Notes: generated by a model not told the origin, from the letters alone. Shown: positions 1-11,686, counted from the first letter of the stretch. The stretch is 64,000 bases of DNA from Lunularia cruciata (GCA_948567375.1 OX419758.1:3353001-3417000); one strand, 5' to 3'. Made by a program: numbers and translations.

Positions 1-54
1 GAGAGAAGGTTAGCTACCCTCAAGTATGGCCCAAATGTTACCAAGGAGGAGAAG

Positions 55-2765
55 GTGAGATTTGAGGAAATTTTCCACAAGTTCATCCATGTGTTTGCTT
101 TTAGTTACAAGGATTTGAAGGAAGTCACCTTGGAGGGGCACAAGATAGAGGTGGAGTCACATGCAAGACCAATCCGCCAAAAGCAACGTCGCATTAGCCC
201 ACCAACATCTTTGGTTGTGAAGGAAGAGATTGATAAGCTCAAGGAGGCTGGATTTATCTTTGAGGTGGAGAATTCAGAATGGGTGTCTCCAATTGTCATT
301 GTGAAGAAAAAGAATGGCAAGCTTCGTGTATGTGTGGATTACAAGAAGCTCAATGTTGATACCAAGAAGGACTACTACCCATTGCCATTCATTGATGAGA
401 TCTTGGAGGAGGTTGCAGGTCATGAGAGGTACAGTTTTGGAGATGGTTATAGTGGATATAACCAAATCAAGATTGCACCAGAGCATCAACAACTCACCAC
501 ATTCACCACACCTTGGGGAACTTACACTTTCAAGGTCATGCCTTTTGGGCTTTGCAATGCTCCAGCCACATTCCAACGGTTCATGAACAAGGTATTTGAA
601 CCTTTCATTGGGAAATTTGTGAGAGATTTCATTGATGACTTTTGTGTCTATGGGAGCAAGGAGGAGCACTTTGAGCACCTAATCAAAGTCTTGCAATGCT
701 TGGATGAGGCAAATGCATCACTCAACCCAGAGAAGTGCATTTTTGGATGTGAAGAAGGTCTACTTTTGGGGCACATCATCTCCAAGGATGGAATAGCAGT
801 TGATCCTGAGAAGGTGAGGAAAATCTCAAACCTTCCATTCCCTTCAAGCTTGACAAAGTTACGCCAATTCTTGGGGATGGTTGGGTACTATAGGAGGTTC
901 ATCTTCTCATTTTCCAACAAGGCTTATGCATTGACCATCTACATGAAGAAGGGTGTAGATTACATGGTGATTTTGGAAGACAAGGAGGCTCTCAAAGCTT
1001 TTGAGGAGCTCAAGCAATCCCTTGTTGTAGCTCCAATTCTTGCTAAACCTGATTGGAGTAAACCTTTCATCCTCTACACTGATGCTTCTAATGTAGCTAT
1101 AGGATGCACTCTTAGTCAATTAGACCAAGATGGGCATGATCATCCAATAGCTTATGCTAGTAGGCAGATGGTTTCAACAGAGAATAACTATTCTGTCATG
1201 GAGAGAGAAGGGTTGGCAGTGATCTTTGGTCTCAAGAAGTTTAGACACTACTTGATTGGAGGGAAAGCCACCATTGTCACGGATCACAAGGCTTTGAAGT
1301 ACATCTTCAACAAGCCTAATGTTGAAGGGAGACTAGCAAGGTGGATGATACTCTTGTTTGAGTATGACTACACCATTGAAGATAGGCCAGGAAAGAAACA
1401 TGCAAATGCTGATTTATTATCTAGAGCCTATGATCATGATGGAGATGAGCCAGTGGATGATTCCTTCCCGGATGAGGAGCTCATGACAATCTCAGTCACT
1501 CAAGAGGTTCCAATGGAGTACAAGGAGATTGTGGATTTTGTGACAAGAGGTAACTATCCAGAAGGGATGCATGCTAGGGAGAGGAAGGCCCTTGCAGCAA
1601 GATCTAGACCTTACACAATGGTGGAGGATATTCTTTTTCACCAAGGAGCAGATGGTCTACTTCGAAGAGTAGTGGGTAAGGAAGAGTCTATCCTACTCAT
1701 AAAGGAGTTTCATGAAGGTTTAGTATATGGAGGACACTTTGCAGGAAAGGTGACTGCTTTCAAGATTCTAGATGCAGGTTACCATTGGAGAGGGAATTTC
1801 AAGGATTGTCTTGATTATTGCAAAACTGGTCATGTTTGTCAAGCTTTTGCTAGAAAGTCTACATCCACTCCACCACTTAGATCAATTCCATTGCTAGGAC
1901 CTTTTGAGAAGTGGGGAATTGATTTTGTAGGACCTCTCAATAGAACCCCAAGGAACAATTGGTACATTGTGGTAGTTATTGATTACCTTACCGAGTGGGT
2001 TGAGGCTAGACCATTGAGGGACAAGAATGAAGATGAAGTGGGTAGATTTCTTTATGAGCGCATTATCACTAGGTTTGGATGCCCTTTGGAGTTGGTTTCT
2101 GATAGAGGAGGAGAGTTTACAGGAAGCATTACTACAGCCATGCTACGACATTTCTCTATCACACATAGAGTAACTACATCCTATAAGCCAAATTCCAATG
2201 GCTTAGCAGAGAGAACCAATCAGACCTTGTGCATGATGTTGGCCAAAGATGCAGAAATGGAGGGGGCTAAACATCATTGGGACAAGAGGATTCATGCAGT
2301 TTGTGGGAGTATAGGACAACCATGAAGACTTCCACCGGATATTCTCCATTCCAATTGGTGTATGGTATTGAGTCTACCTTACCTATTCACTTTGATCTTC
2401 CTACCTTCCAAAGCATTCATGGGAGATTGAAGAAAGCACAAGGAAGTGATGCAGAGAAGTCAAGGAAGGATCAACTCATGGAGTTGGAAGAGGCAAGAGC
2501 AGTTGCTATGGTTCGAGTGGAGCAAGCCCAAAGGAAACAAAAGGAGAGCTATGACAAGAGGCAAGGCAAGAAGAAGGTGGAGCCTTTCAAAGAAGGTGAT
2601 TGGATAATGTTGTTTGATTCCATTCGATTCAAGAGAGTTTAAAAGAAGTTTTTGCCTAAGTACTTTGGACCTTTCATAGTAGAGAAGGTGTGGGGCAATT
2701 ACACCTATGATCTCAAGGAGTTGGGAGGAAGACACTTTGATAGGATTAACCATGATAAGTTGAAG
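55..2765 (+). pseudogene. pol: Family A pol: reverse transcriptase, RNase H, integrase
   Basis: A 756-residue frame (55-2325) reads from the RT fingers through the integrase core. The RT catalytic FIDDF lies at about residues 192-196. RNase H shows YTDAS (about 341), the E of MEREG and the D of VTDHKAL. Integrase shows GIDFVG (D about 623), SDRGGEF (D about 683) and GLAERTN (E about 719), so the DDE triad is present. The upstream zinc finger reads CKTGHVC, where a C-x2-C pair is expected, so one zinc cysteine seems to be glycine. The frame breaks near 2290-2325 and continues in another frame from 2277 to 2642. A TAG at 2640-2642 interrupts the C-terminal part. The polypeptide would copy genomic RNA and integrate the cDNA, but this copy cannot make a full product. 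Confidence 0.85.
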
Positions 2766-2818
2766 ATGTACCATAGAAGGTAGAGAGACCTTCACTTTGA
2801 GGACAAAGTGAAAACTTA

Positions 2819-2831
2819 GTCCGGGGGTAAA
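2819..2831 (+). other. Family A polypurine tract
   Basis: A purine-rich stretch (gtccgggggtaaa) sits directly before the TGTAACACCC start of the 3' LTR. This is the expected place for the primer of plus-strand DNA synthesis. Confidence 0.65.
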
Positions 2832-3484
2832 TGTAACACCCATTTGTGCATGTGTGTGGTATTGTGATATTTAGCTTGGTATTACAAGTACTTAAGAGAT
2901 ATTATTTATATAGAGATAAAGGATGGTTCTATATTAATGATGGTTAGCTAAATTTAGTCATAGCTAAGATAGATGGGACCTTACTTTAGAGGAAGTAGAA
3001 AAGATGAGCACCACTATTTTGGATTTTAGTGTGTTGACTTGGTATTATTCCTAGGTGTTTGGCTTTGAGGAAAGAGTTGAGAATTCTTGGGCCCGCAAGC
3101 CTTTTTGTTTTGGATTCTTCTTTAGTCCAAGGATAGCCCATGTGAAGGAATCCTTGACTTAGTGGTTGGGTCAAGATAAGACCACATGCTTAGGGGAATA
3201 TGCCCATGTGAATGGATATTCCTTTCTACTTTTTGACTTGACTTGACTTTTAGTCTAGTAACTTGAGTTACTCCGGTAATTAGTAACTTTGGTACGTAAC
3301 TATTTCACAAGTATATAAACAAGGGGTGAGGAGGTACTCATCATCCTTTCATTTGCAACTATCTCTCTCTCATTGAGTTCTCTAGTGAGCAATGTCTTGA
3401 GTCTTGGAGTGTTAGCCTTGGAGGAGTATGATGGAGTTTGGGTTCCTTGCCTTCTTAGTCCATGGTGCGCTACCATAATAGCCA
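2832..3484 (+). repeat. Family A 3' LTR
   Basis: The LTR begins TGTAACACCC and ends in ...ATAATAGCCA, giving TG...CA termini and about 653 bp. A diverged copy lies on the minus strand at 17135-19161, and the shared ends of the two copies define the boundaries. A TATATAAA box lies inside. Confidence 0.8.
3312..3319 (+). promoter_or_regulatory. Putative TATA box of family A LTR
   Basis: TATATAAA lies about 170 bp before the LTR end, in the usual position for the element's Pol II promoter. The start site itself is not visible. Confidence 0.5.
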
Positions 3485-5100
3485 TTAGAGGTTCATCCTA
3501 AGTGAGAGACAGGCCGGCTCACAGGTCTAGCTGGCAACTCCTCCAGTCTAGCTGCTATTGCTTGCCATAAACCACTGGTTGTTGAACGGATCCCATGCTC
3601 CCCAACCAAGTCAGCTCCACTACCAACCACCTCTGCTCTAGCAGTAGGAACTGCATCATCCCTACTCTCACAAAGCATGGCAACCAACCGGGACATTGGG
3701 GCAAGGTCAACTCCCAATGTAAACATGTCATTCGCTAAAAACAAAGGGCACTGCATAATTAGTTGAGCCGCTCTCAACATTGTGCTAGACTCAGTCTGTG
3801 TAGGAGCAGGTGGCTGACTAGTAGGTAGTCCATCATGCACCCATCACCACCTACCACACCTGCATTGGGAGATCGAGGAGCCATGGATATCATCTGCAAT
3901 GCCTTAGATAACATGAAAGACTGGAGAAGTCTGACTTGTCTCCCAACCTTTCCTCTTTGTGGGTCTAACTCCAATGATGCTCCTCTAGGCTTTGGAGCAC
4001 GTACTACACTCCTAGTTACTACTACAAATGCATCCACTTGAGCTGCTCCGCACATGAAGTCCAAAGCATCTCTATCACCAACATATGAGGTGGAAGCCTC
4101 AGCACCCGAATCTGATCTCCTCTGAGCAATAGCAATACTAGCCAAATTTTTGCTCCAACTACTCAATCCGAGTAGCCATAGTTGTATCAGAAGTAAGGGC
4201 AGGTACCGCACTTCTACTAGGTGTAGATCCTCTATCATCACCTCTACCACCTTGTCTTTCATGAATTGGAGCTCCTCTTCTACCTGCCATAGCAGCCTAA
4301 CTACTCTGTAACTCCGGGTGTACGTCAAAGCACCGGTCACTAGTGTGACCAAATCTGTGGCAATGCTCACACTGCCTCTATGATGGTTGTGATGCACCAG
4401 AGGTAGCAGGTCCGCTGCCCTGAGTACACTCTCTCCTACGGTGAGGTCCACCACAAGTCCAACAAGCAACACTACCACTCACTGGCTACTGTTGACCCAA
4501 AAATGAAGATAAGGGTTTAACTACAATAGGCCTTCCACTCGCTCCATAGAATCTAGGCTGTCCATCCTATCCTCAAAAACCAATTGGGCGTGGTGCACTC
4601 TATTGCACTCTAGAAGAAGTCACAACTATGGATGAGGTCTCCCTACCAAATCTAGATGTTACTACCTTCTCTTCCACTATGTTGAGCTCAATACACTCAG
4701 CCAAACCAAAGACCACTGCCAAAGTAGGCAAAGTAGCTTGTAAAAATGTAGCGTCATGAGCTCTATGTTGCAACTCCTTGTCTAGTATCCCATACAAAAA
4801 TTGGATTGCCTGGGCCTCATTAACTCCTTGAGTGAAACTGATTAGCTACCTCATGCAAGTATATGCCTTGTGTAGGCTCTCTCCAGCCTTCCACTAGAAC
4901 TCCTGCAAGCTCCTCAGTTTGTCAGTCCGTACTCCCTAGTAGTTCTACTTCAAACATTGGAAGAACTCCACCACCTCATGTAACGATACCTCCACTCGTG
5001 GTAGCACTATCTCTAGCTAGTGCACCTCCACAAGCTCCACACCAACACTACTCGAGCTAGAACTTGTGGGTACAATTGATCTACTCTTGGAAACCAAGCC
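3485..5100 (-). pseudogene. gag: Family D gag, C-terminal part with two zinc knuckles
   Basis: On the minus strand a degenerate gag-like frame can be followed from 5100 down to about 3500. Two CCHC zinc knuckles stand out: C-EH-C-HRF-GH-TSDR-C (about 4331-4372) and C-WT-C-GGP-H-RRRE-C (about 4428-4466). An acidic and hydrophobic capsid-like stretch (about 4600-5000) precedes them. The knuckles would bind the element's RNA during packaging. The frame has stops and shifts. It is cut on the left by the A element, and the L LTR 5101-6932 separates it from its N-terminal part at 6938-7309. Protease and pol are not present in the window. Confidence 0.65.
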
Positions 5101-5792
5101 TATGGTACCCACATTTTTCATTTTGGACGAGTTTAGAAGAAGAAGTGCCTTGTTGAAACTAGATTGAAACAAAATAGAGAAGAAATGAGTGGAAAATTGT
5201 GTTTTGATCAAGCTCAAGGAAGTACACTTCAAGTAAGAGGAAGAAGGGCTTGGATTGGATCAGACCTGAAGAAGCTTACTTCATGTCAAAGGAGGAAAAA
5301 ACTCGGATCAGACCCCGAAGGAGGGCAGACACGAAGGAGGAAGGGAAGTTGTAGGTCAAGATTCTTGCATGGGCCATATCTTTGTGATGACAAGTCCAAA
5401 TCACACGTGCTATATTTCGTTAGAAGCGTGTTGTTTAGGGCTTTCCATTGCCACCAAAATCGTAGAGTTTGGAGGTCTGTAGAAGAAGTAACAAGCATTT
5501 GAATTTTCAAAAGTAGATGTATAGAGTAATTTAATGTCTTCGGGTCAATGTGACTTCGAGTCTAAATACTTTACCTCAAGACAAATATGATTCAACCCAA
5601 GGAAGTTGGACCTCAGAGTGCAGTGAAGGTGACTTTGGGAATCTTGCTAGAGGTATTAAAGGAAGTAAGAGTAAGGAAAGAAGATAGTTAGGATACCCAT
5701 GAGCTGTATAGTAGTGGTGAATAAACCTGAAGTGCAAGATCAGACTGTAAGTGTCTTTGGGTCAATTACATGAGTGATTAGGAGAAAGTGGG

Positions 5793-6137
5793 TTGCAGAT
5801 TGAAGGCATAGATAGTATACCCATGCTTTTAATTATAATTCTTGATGATGACACAATAGAATTAGTAAAGGAATTGATAGTAGCTAGACTCGAAGTTGCA
5901 GAAGTAAGAGTGCAGGTGTCTTCGGATTTGACATTTGACATTTTAGAGAAGAGTGGGTCGGGAGATAGAGATTTAGAAGGATTACTTGTGATAGGAATTG
6001 TAGATCAGAGTGGAGAATTGTTAAATTTGGTAGAGGAATTAGGAGTTGTGAAACCCGAGGATAGAGCAGTAAGAAGTAAAGTTACTTTGGGATCGGGTTT
6101 GAAAGCCAAAGAAGAAGTAGACATCGGATCGGATTAG
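5793..6137 (+). pseudogene. C-terminal remnant of the L-LTR protein
   Basis: This frame matches the last part of the protein coded in the long L LTRs: the shared block FDILEKSGSGDRD-LEGL, a valine/glutamate-rich stretch, then KEEVDIGSD and a stop. The long copies end EADDEVDIGSG and EADDEVDIGSR at the same place. The N-terminal and coiled-coil regions are missing from this LTR. The function of the family is unknown. Confidence 0.7.
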
Positions 6138-6255
6138 TAACAATTTTGAGATTTGAAGAGGCAGATATGAAGAGGTGCATTGTCATTTTGGATTTGCAAG
6201 TTTGTAGAGTTGTTAGGAAGAGGTACATTAGGAAGATAACTGTCGATTGCTTCAC

Positions 6256-6263
6256 TATTTAAG
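6256..6263 (+). promoter_or_regulatory. Putative TATA box of short L LTR
   Basis: TATTTAAG in the context ACTATTTAAGAGTGGC. The same box recurs at about 10830 in the second short copy and at 27452 in the long copy, about 670 bp before the LTR end, which supports a conserved promoter element. Confidence 0.45.
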
Positions 6264-6937
6264 AGTGGCATTCGTAGCCATATGTTATTCAATGCTCATT
6301 ATTTTTGAGAATAGATAAAGCAAAGTGTTGTGAAGCATTGCTTGTCGCTTGAGCTTGATTCCAAGTATCAATATTGTGCTTGTGTTTGTGAGTGTGTGGA
6401 GAAATTCAAAGAGCAAGTCAGAGTGTTTGTTGGATGTTGGATTTTGCAACTTTGATCTTCATTCTGTGTGTTTGATCCTGAGTGAAGTGCAATCAAAGCA
6501 ATGCCTTGACAAATCTGAGAGGAATTGTAATGTTGGTAGTATTCTGTATTTATGAGTGCAGTGCAAAGTTGATGTGAAGCAATTTAGATCTAGGAAGTTG
6601 TGCCTTTAGTGGAGGGGTGGAACACAATTCTAAGGCAAAGTCATTTTGCAGTGAGGTGCCATTTTTGGAAGAGCCTAAGTCATCATAATCAAGATTGTTT
6701 GGAAAGAATTGAAGGTGTTGTGATTGAGGAGTGTTAATCTGTGACAAGACTGCAAGTTAGTGCTTGTTACTCTCTTTTGGGTGTGGTTTCTACCTGAGAG
6801 ACTAAAGAAGAACTCAAGAAGAATTGCAATTGTTACTTTGCTTTGTATTTGACCAATTCTAAATCGTATCTCTATGGGAACAAACTTTACTTACCCGATT
6901 ACCGCAAAAGTGATATTTGCTGGGTTGTCACAAAGCT

Positions 6938-7309
6938 TGAAGTGATAGAGACATAATTTGGAGACCAATATTGTATCCATAACTCAATCTCCTCCAAATG
7001 AGCTCTCTTGAACTCATGGTAATCGTCCATCAATAGACCTTCCAAATGCTGAAACAACCCCTTCCGTGCCATGAAGAGTGTAAATAAAATCAAGTTCCAC
7101 ATCTACTATAGATCACACCAACTATTGAACTCTTGGATGAGGTCATCCAACTCAATGGTACCCATTGTACCAAAATAACACCTAGGGCCTTTGGAGGCTC
7201 CATAAATCTTGTCCATGTCCCACAACAAAGGTATAGACACGCCAAGTGCACTCTCAATTGAATCAGCTCTTGTGTCAAACTCCAACTCAGAGTCAATCTC
7301 CTCCCTCAC
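6938..7309 (-). pseudogene. gag: Family D gag, N-terminal part
   Basis: Two overlapping minus-strand frames cover this stretch. One (7106-7309) has a Glu/Asp-rich start leading into a conserved-looking block that includes RCYFGTMGTIELDDLI. The other (6899-7102) reads FQHLEGLLMDDYHEFK. Together they look like the N-terminal half of a retrotransposon gag, continuing across the L solo LTR into the zinc-knuckle part at 3485-5100. The assignment rests on position and strand plus general gag character, not on a recognised domain. Confidence 0.45.
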
Positions 7310-8780
7310 TAGGACCTAAGATACAGGTTGATATCGAGCACCACTCTGAGTAAACCCACTATGTACTATAGGGCTAACTCCTCTAGAATCCACAAAGAAC
7401 TCCCTCGTGACAACGTAATTGCAACTACAACCACAAACTAGAACTACCAAATGCAACCACAAACCGCAACCGCAAGTACCCCACCAAGTGCCAACACCAA
7501 CCAATCACCATCAAGTGCCAAAACTAACGGATCACTACCCACTAATGTAACTTTAATTGAGACAACTGCACTAGGGGCAAGGGTGACCTATAACTTGCCA
7601 TCACAACACGCATTCTCACGGTCTATTGGTCATCACTTCTTGCTTCACCGAAGAGAAACAAAGATAGTTTGATTGGTCTTCACTCTAGCCTCACTACCGA
7701 GAGCACACTAGAGCACCAACACTCAAAAATTTAGTGCACCTCATACAAACACGGTGCACAAACAAGAAGTAAAGAATGGAGGGGGTCCAATCACAAGAAT
7801 GCTAAACAAAAACCCTCCATCTCTATATCAACATGGGATTGACTCTACCATCATTTGGCATTTGACATAATTGGAATACCTATCTACTTCCTAAGCTACA
7901 AGAATCACCGACGACCAGAGCAAAGTTTTTCTCGCCAAAATCTGACATAAATCCTTCACAAAATTTGAAGTAAAATTTAACATAAATCTGACTACAATTT
8001 GACATAAACCCCCAAAAATAATTAACTGCTAAATTCTCTACTAACTCTTCACTTGAGCCAAATTGGAAAAATGTGTTTTGTCCAATCTTTAATTCATGAG
8101 GACTTGCTTCTAACTCCACCTTCAATTTTAGTTTCTGAGCTCAACTTGCAACAAATTTGTCTTGAGCTCAAAATCACAACTACCGCTTGAAAATTGCTTC
8201 TCCTTGTCTCCAAATTTTGCTTGTGCTTCTGCACACACACTCTCTCAAGGAAATTTGAACTACTTGATTGAGACACCATGATCCACCAAGCTTGGAGATA
8301 CCACCAACACTCATAATTCTTGCATCCAATTTCCTCCTTACTCACTTCTCTGATGTAATCAGATCGTTAACAACTCAAATCAATCAAACTCAGATCAATA
8401 CTTGACCTGATCCTCAACAACTTGCCAACAACAAAGCACTAATTATAGTCAAGTCACACCCACTCTAGCTAAGAGACTCCAAGTGACGATTGCCGGCTTT
8501 TTATCCACTCTAGCCAAGAACTCGAAGGCTCAATATCAGAGAAGTGAGCTCTTTAGAGCTGCACTTTCAAGATATACTCTTGATTTTGATCTAGATCTCA
8601 TCCCAATGGTCCCATTGACGGCACACCTGACGATGGGGACGGTGAGCTCCACCATGAAGTCAGTACCCTAAACACAAAATCTGACCGTCGAAAAGTAGTC
8701 TATGAGTAATTGCCAAAATGCCTCTAACTATTATCACTAGAACTCCAATGTCCAAGTAATCTAGATGCGACGCTACAAAT
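7310..8780 (-). repeat. Probable family D leader and 5' LTR region
   Basis: No coding potential is visible on either strand over about 1.4 kb. Parts of 8280-8600 resemble 28860-29120 (shared blocks such as CACTCTAG.TAAGAGA and TATCCAC..TAGCCAAGA), so the stretch is a repeat. Its place upstream of the minus-strand D gag suggests D leader plus LTR, but I could not find clear LTR ends or a primer-binding site. Confidence 0.35.
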
Positions 8781-8789
8781 GGCATGACA

Positions 8790-9207
8790 AAAGCCTAAAT
8801 GGATGAATGAGGCCTCAAAAATGTGCAAATTCTCCCCCCAACAAAGGAAAGCTTGGCCTTCTCTCCTTTTTGGTTTGTCTCACCAAGAGCTTTCCAATGG
8901 TACCTCACCCAATTGATTATGAGATTCTTATAGGAAGATTCCCTAAAATATTCCCTCTAGTCAAAGCCTATTTGACCAACCAGATGGGACCAAGATTGAC
9001 ATGTCACCCATCCAAGCAAGTAATCTAAGGGTGGAGCTCTTTGATAGGTCACCTATCCATACACCTAATCTTATGGTGGAGCATACATGGAAGAGATCCT
9101 CTCTGGCTATATAATTAAGAGAAGGTGCTCCCTTGGGGCACCAAAGCTTGGAGTGTGAAACCTTTGTTTTCTCTTGTGTGTTTCTCTACTATCCTTGGAA
9201 TATTATA
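8790..9207 (+). repeat. Family C LTR, 5'-truncated, plus orientation
   Basis: The sequence matches the C LTRs at 37626-38374 (+) and, inverted, 50544-51280. Shared blocks include the CCTAAATGGATGAATGAGGCC region, the stretch around TTTGACCAACCAGATGGGACC, and the end TCCTTGGAATATTATA. The first about 300 bp are missing. It abuts minus-strand C integrase sequence at 9208, which is not the normal arrangement inside a C element. Confidence 0.7.
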
Positions 9208-9584
9208 GTTGTTGATAGCCAGACTTGATCGCCAACATTAAATTCCATGTGCCGGCAATGTGCATCTACATATTGTTTTTGTCAATTTTGGGCAATTTGC
9301 AACCTATCTTTAGTGTTCTACACTCCTTGTTGGATTCTAGAAACAAAGGTATTGATAGCATCCACCTTGGTATCCACCAAGAAAATCTATATCAAACTCA
9401 AAAGTGTGAAAGGATGCTCACCATACATGAAGAAGAATAGTGTGGCATATGTGGATGCATTCACTAAATTGTTGTATGCAAATTCCACCAATGGGAGTAA
9501 GGTTTCACACCTTTCTTGCTCTTCTAGCCCCAAAGCATGTCTTCAATAGTGCAATAAGCACACTTTATTTGTCCATTGGTCTAT
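9208..9584 (-). pseudogene. pol: Family C integrase fragment (C-terminal side)
   Basis: The minus strand matches the integrase region of the better-preserved C element at about 51722-52110. The L LTR inserted at 9585 separates it from the next piece of the same integrase at 16624-17134. The frame is degraded. Confidence 0.7.
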
Positions 9585-10495
9585 TGTGGTACCCACATTT
9601 TTCATTTTAGACAAGTTTTAAAGAAGAAATACTTTGCAGAAACCAAATTGAACCCAAATGGAGAAGAAATGAGGGGAAACTTGTGTTTTGATCAAGCCTG
9701 AGGAAGTCAACTTTATATTGGAGGAAGAAGGACTTGGATTTGATCAGACCCAAAGAAGTTTACTTTGTGTCAAAGGAGGGAAAAACTTGGACCAGACGCT
9801 AAAGGAGGGTTTCTTTGCATCGAAATGGAGGTTACATGTTAGAATTACTTTGGGGGCTGTATCTCATTGAAAAAAAGTCCAAATCATACGTGTTATATCT
9901 TGTTGGAAGCGTCCTATTTAGGGTTTTCCATTGCCAGCAAAATTGTAGAGTTTGGAGGGTTGTAGAAGAAGTTACAAGTATTTGAAGTTTTGGGAGTAGA
10001 TGTATAAAGTAGTTGAAGGATTTTGGGTTGAGGTTCTTTGGGTTGGTGTCTTTGGGACTTTGGACTTTGGATTTTGGACTTTTGGTTTACATGATTTTGG
10101 GTCTAAAGACTTTGCCTCAAGACAAATATGACTCAACCCGAGGTAGTCAGACCTTGGAGTGCAGTGAATGTGACTTTGGGATCTTGCCAAAGGTATTAGA
10201 GGAAGTTAGAGTAAGGAAAGAAGATAGTTAGGATAACCACGACTTCAATTTCAGTTTTGATTGAAGATAGAATAGAAATAAACAAGAAATAGTAGTAGTG
10301 ATGAACCCAAAGTGCAGGATCAGGTAGTAAGTGTCTTTGGGTCAATTACATGAGTGATTAGGGGAAAGTGGGTTACCAATTGAAAGCGTAGATAGTATAC
10401 CAATGCTTTCAATTACAATTCTTGATGAGGACATAATAGAATTAGTAAAGGAATTGATAGTGCTTAGACCCAAAGTAAGAGAGATAGGAGAGTAG

Positions 10496-10708
10496 GTGTC
10501 TTTGGATTTGACATTTGACACTTTAGAGAAGAGTGGGTCGGGAGATAGAGATTTAGAAGGATTAACTATAATAAGAATTGTAGATCAGAGCAAAGAAGTG
10601 TTAGAATTGGTAGAGGAATTAGTAGTAGTGAAACTTGAGGACAGAGTAGTAAGTGAAGTTACTTTGGGATTGGAAGCCGAGGAAGAAGTAAACATCAGAT
10701 TGGAGTAG
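10496..10708 (+). pseudogene. C-terminal remnant of the L-LTR protein, second short copy
   Basis: This corresponds to the tail at 5793-6137, with FDTLEKSGSGDRDLEGL followed by a Val/Glu-rich stretch and EEEVNIRLE before the stop. The rest of the LTR-coded protein is absent from this LTR. Confidence 0.6.
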
Positions 10709-11256
10709 TAATAAATTTGAGATTTGAAGAGGCAGATATGAAGAGATGCATTGTCATTTTGGATCTACAGGTTAGAAGAGTTGTTATTGAACGGTATAGT
10801 TGTTAGTAATTGTCATTTGCTTTACTATTTAAGAGTGGCATTTGTAGGAAAATGTTGTTCAATGCTCATAATTTTTGAGGATAGATAAAGCAAAGTGCTA
10901 TGAAGTAGTGCTCGTTGCTTGAGCTTGATTCCAAGTATCAACGTCGTGATTGTGCTTGTGAGTGTGTGGAGAAATTCAAAGTGCAAGTTAGTGTGTTTGT
11001 TGGATGTTGGATTCCGTAGCCTTGATCTTTACTTTGTGTGTTTGATCTTGAATGAAGTGCAATTGGAGCAATGCCTTGACAGATCTGAGAGGAATTGTAG
11101 TGTTGGTAGTATTATGCATTTGTGAGTGTAGTGCAAAGTTGATGTGAAGCAATTTTGATCGAGGAAGTTGTGCCTTTAGTGGAGAAGTGGAACACAATTC
11201 TAAGGCAAAGTTGTTTTGCAATGAAGTGCTATTTTCGGGAGAGCTTGAATCATCTC

Positions 11257-11673
11257 TATAACAATATGGAGTTTAGCGACGAAGTTAGTCAGGCTTACGA
11301 GGTAGCACATAAGAAAAATTAGCCTAGAATATTCCAAAAGTATCTAGGAAGCTTCTTGGGAAGCTTCCCGACTAGCTTAGCTTGCACCTCAAGTAAGTAG
11401 CTTCTAGAAGGAAGCTTCTAGAAGCTTCCAACTAGCTTAGTTTGCACGCCAAGTAGGCGGCTTCTCCAAGGAAACTTCTTGAGAAGCTTCCTAGTTAACT
11501 TGGCTTGCATTCTAAAAAGCAGCTTGAGGAAGCTTCTTTCTTGAGGGCCTTGTATGCTACCTATAAATACCAAAGCCAAAGCTCATGCTAGGCATTTGGA
11601 GTTTTCCCTCATTCAAGTGTCCCAATGTGAGTTTACATTCTCTTATTTCTCTCCTCAGATTTGGTCTTTTACA
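11257..11673 (+). repeat. Family B 5' LTR
   Basis: This 417-bp LTR starts TATAACAATATGG (TG changed to TA) and ends TCTTTTACA. It pairs clearly with the 3' LTR at 15932-16371, differing at scattered sites and small indels. It contains a run of imperfect palindromes built from AAGCTTC units, and a TATAAATA box. Confidence 0.9.
11562..11569 (+). promoter_or_regulatory. Putative TATA box of B 5' LTR
   Basis: TATAAATA is also present in the 3' LTR at 16260-16267 and in the B LTR remnant near 28139 (as TATAAATA in CTTATAAATACC). It lies about 105 bp before the LTR end. Confidence 0.6.
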
Positions 11674-11674
11674 T

Positions 11675-11686
11675 TGGTATCAGAGC
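11675..11686 (+). other. Primer-binding site, initiator tRNA-Met
   Basis: TGGTATCAGAGC starts two bases after the LTR end. It is the standard complement of the plant initiator tRNA-Met 3' end, used to prime minus-strand synthesis. Confidence 0.9.

Larger units (their letters stand above)
1..3484 (+). mobile_element. Family A Ty3/gypsy retrotransposon, 3' portion
   Basis: The window opens inside a plus-strand Ty3/gypsy element. Pol (RT, RNase H, integrase) runs to about 2765, followed by a purine tract with a run of five G at 2823-2827 and a 3' LTR beginning TGTAACACCC. No chromodomain follows the integrase, so this is not a chromovirus. The element appears to be inserted in the minus-strand D element that resumes at 3485. 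The 5' half, including gag, protease, PBS and 5' LTR, lies outside the window. The five bases after the LTR (ttaga, 3485-3489) would be one copy of the target-site duplication, but its partner cannot be seen. Confidence 0.85.
5101..6932 (+). mobile_element. Family L solo LTR, short form (1.83 kb)
   Basis: The LTR starts TATGGTACCCACA (consensus TGTGGTRCCCACA) and ends GGTTGTCACA. Flanks are aagcc (5096-5100) and aagct (6933-6937), a 5-bp target-site duplication with one mismatch. No internal region is present, so it is a solo LTR left by LTR-LTR recombination. Compared with the 3.6-3.7 kb L LTRs at 24384 and 55885 it lacks the central 1.7-1.9 kb that codes most of the coiled-coil protein. It keeps the first few hundred bases, the C-terminal coding tail and the 3' end. 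Confidence 0.85.

Noticed and set aside
3774-4478. Single intact 234-residue minus-strand protein
   Set aside because: This frame is out of phase with the zinc knuckles over part of its length. The real signal is the decayed D gag with frameshifts.
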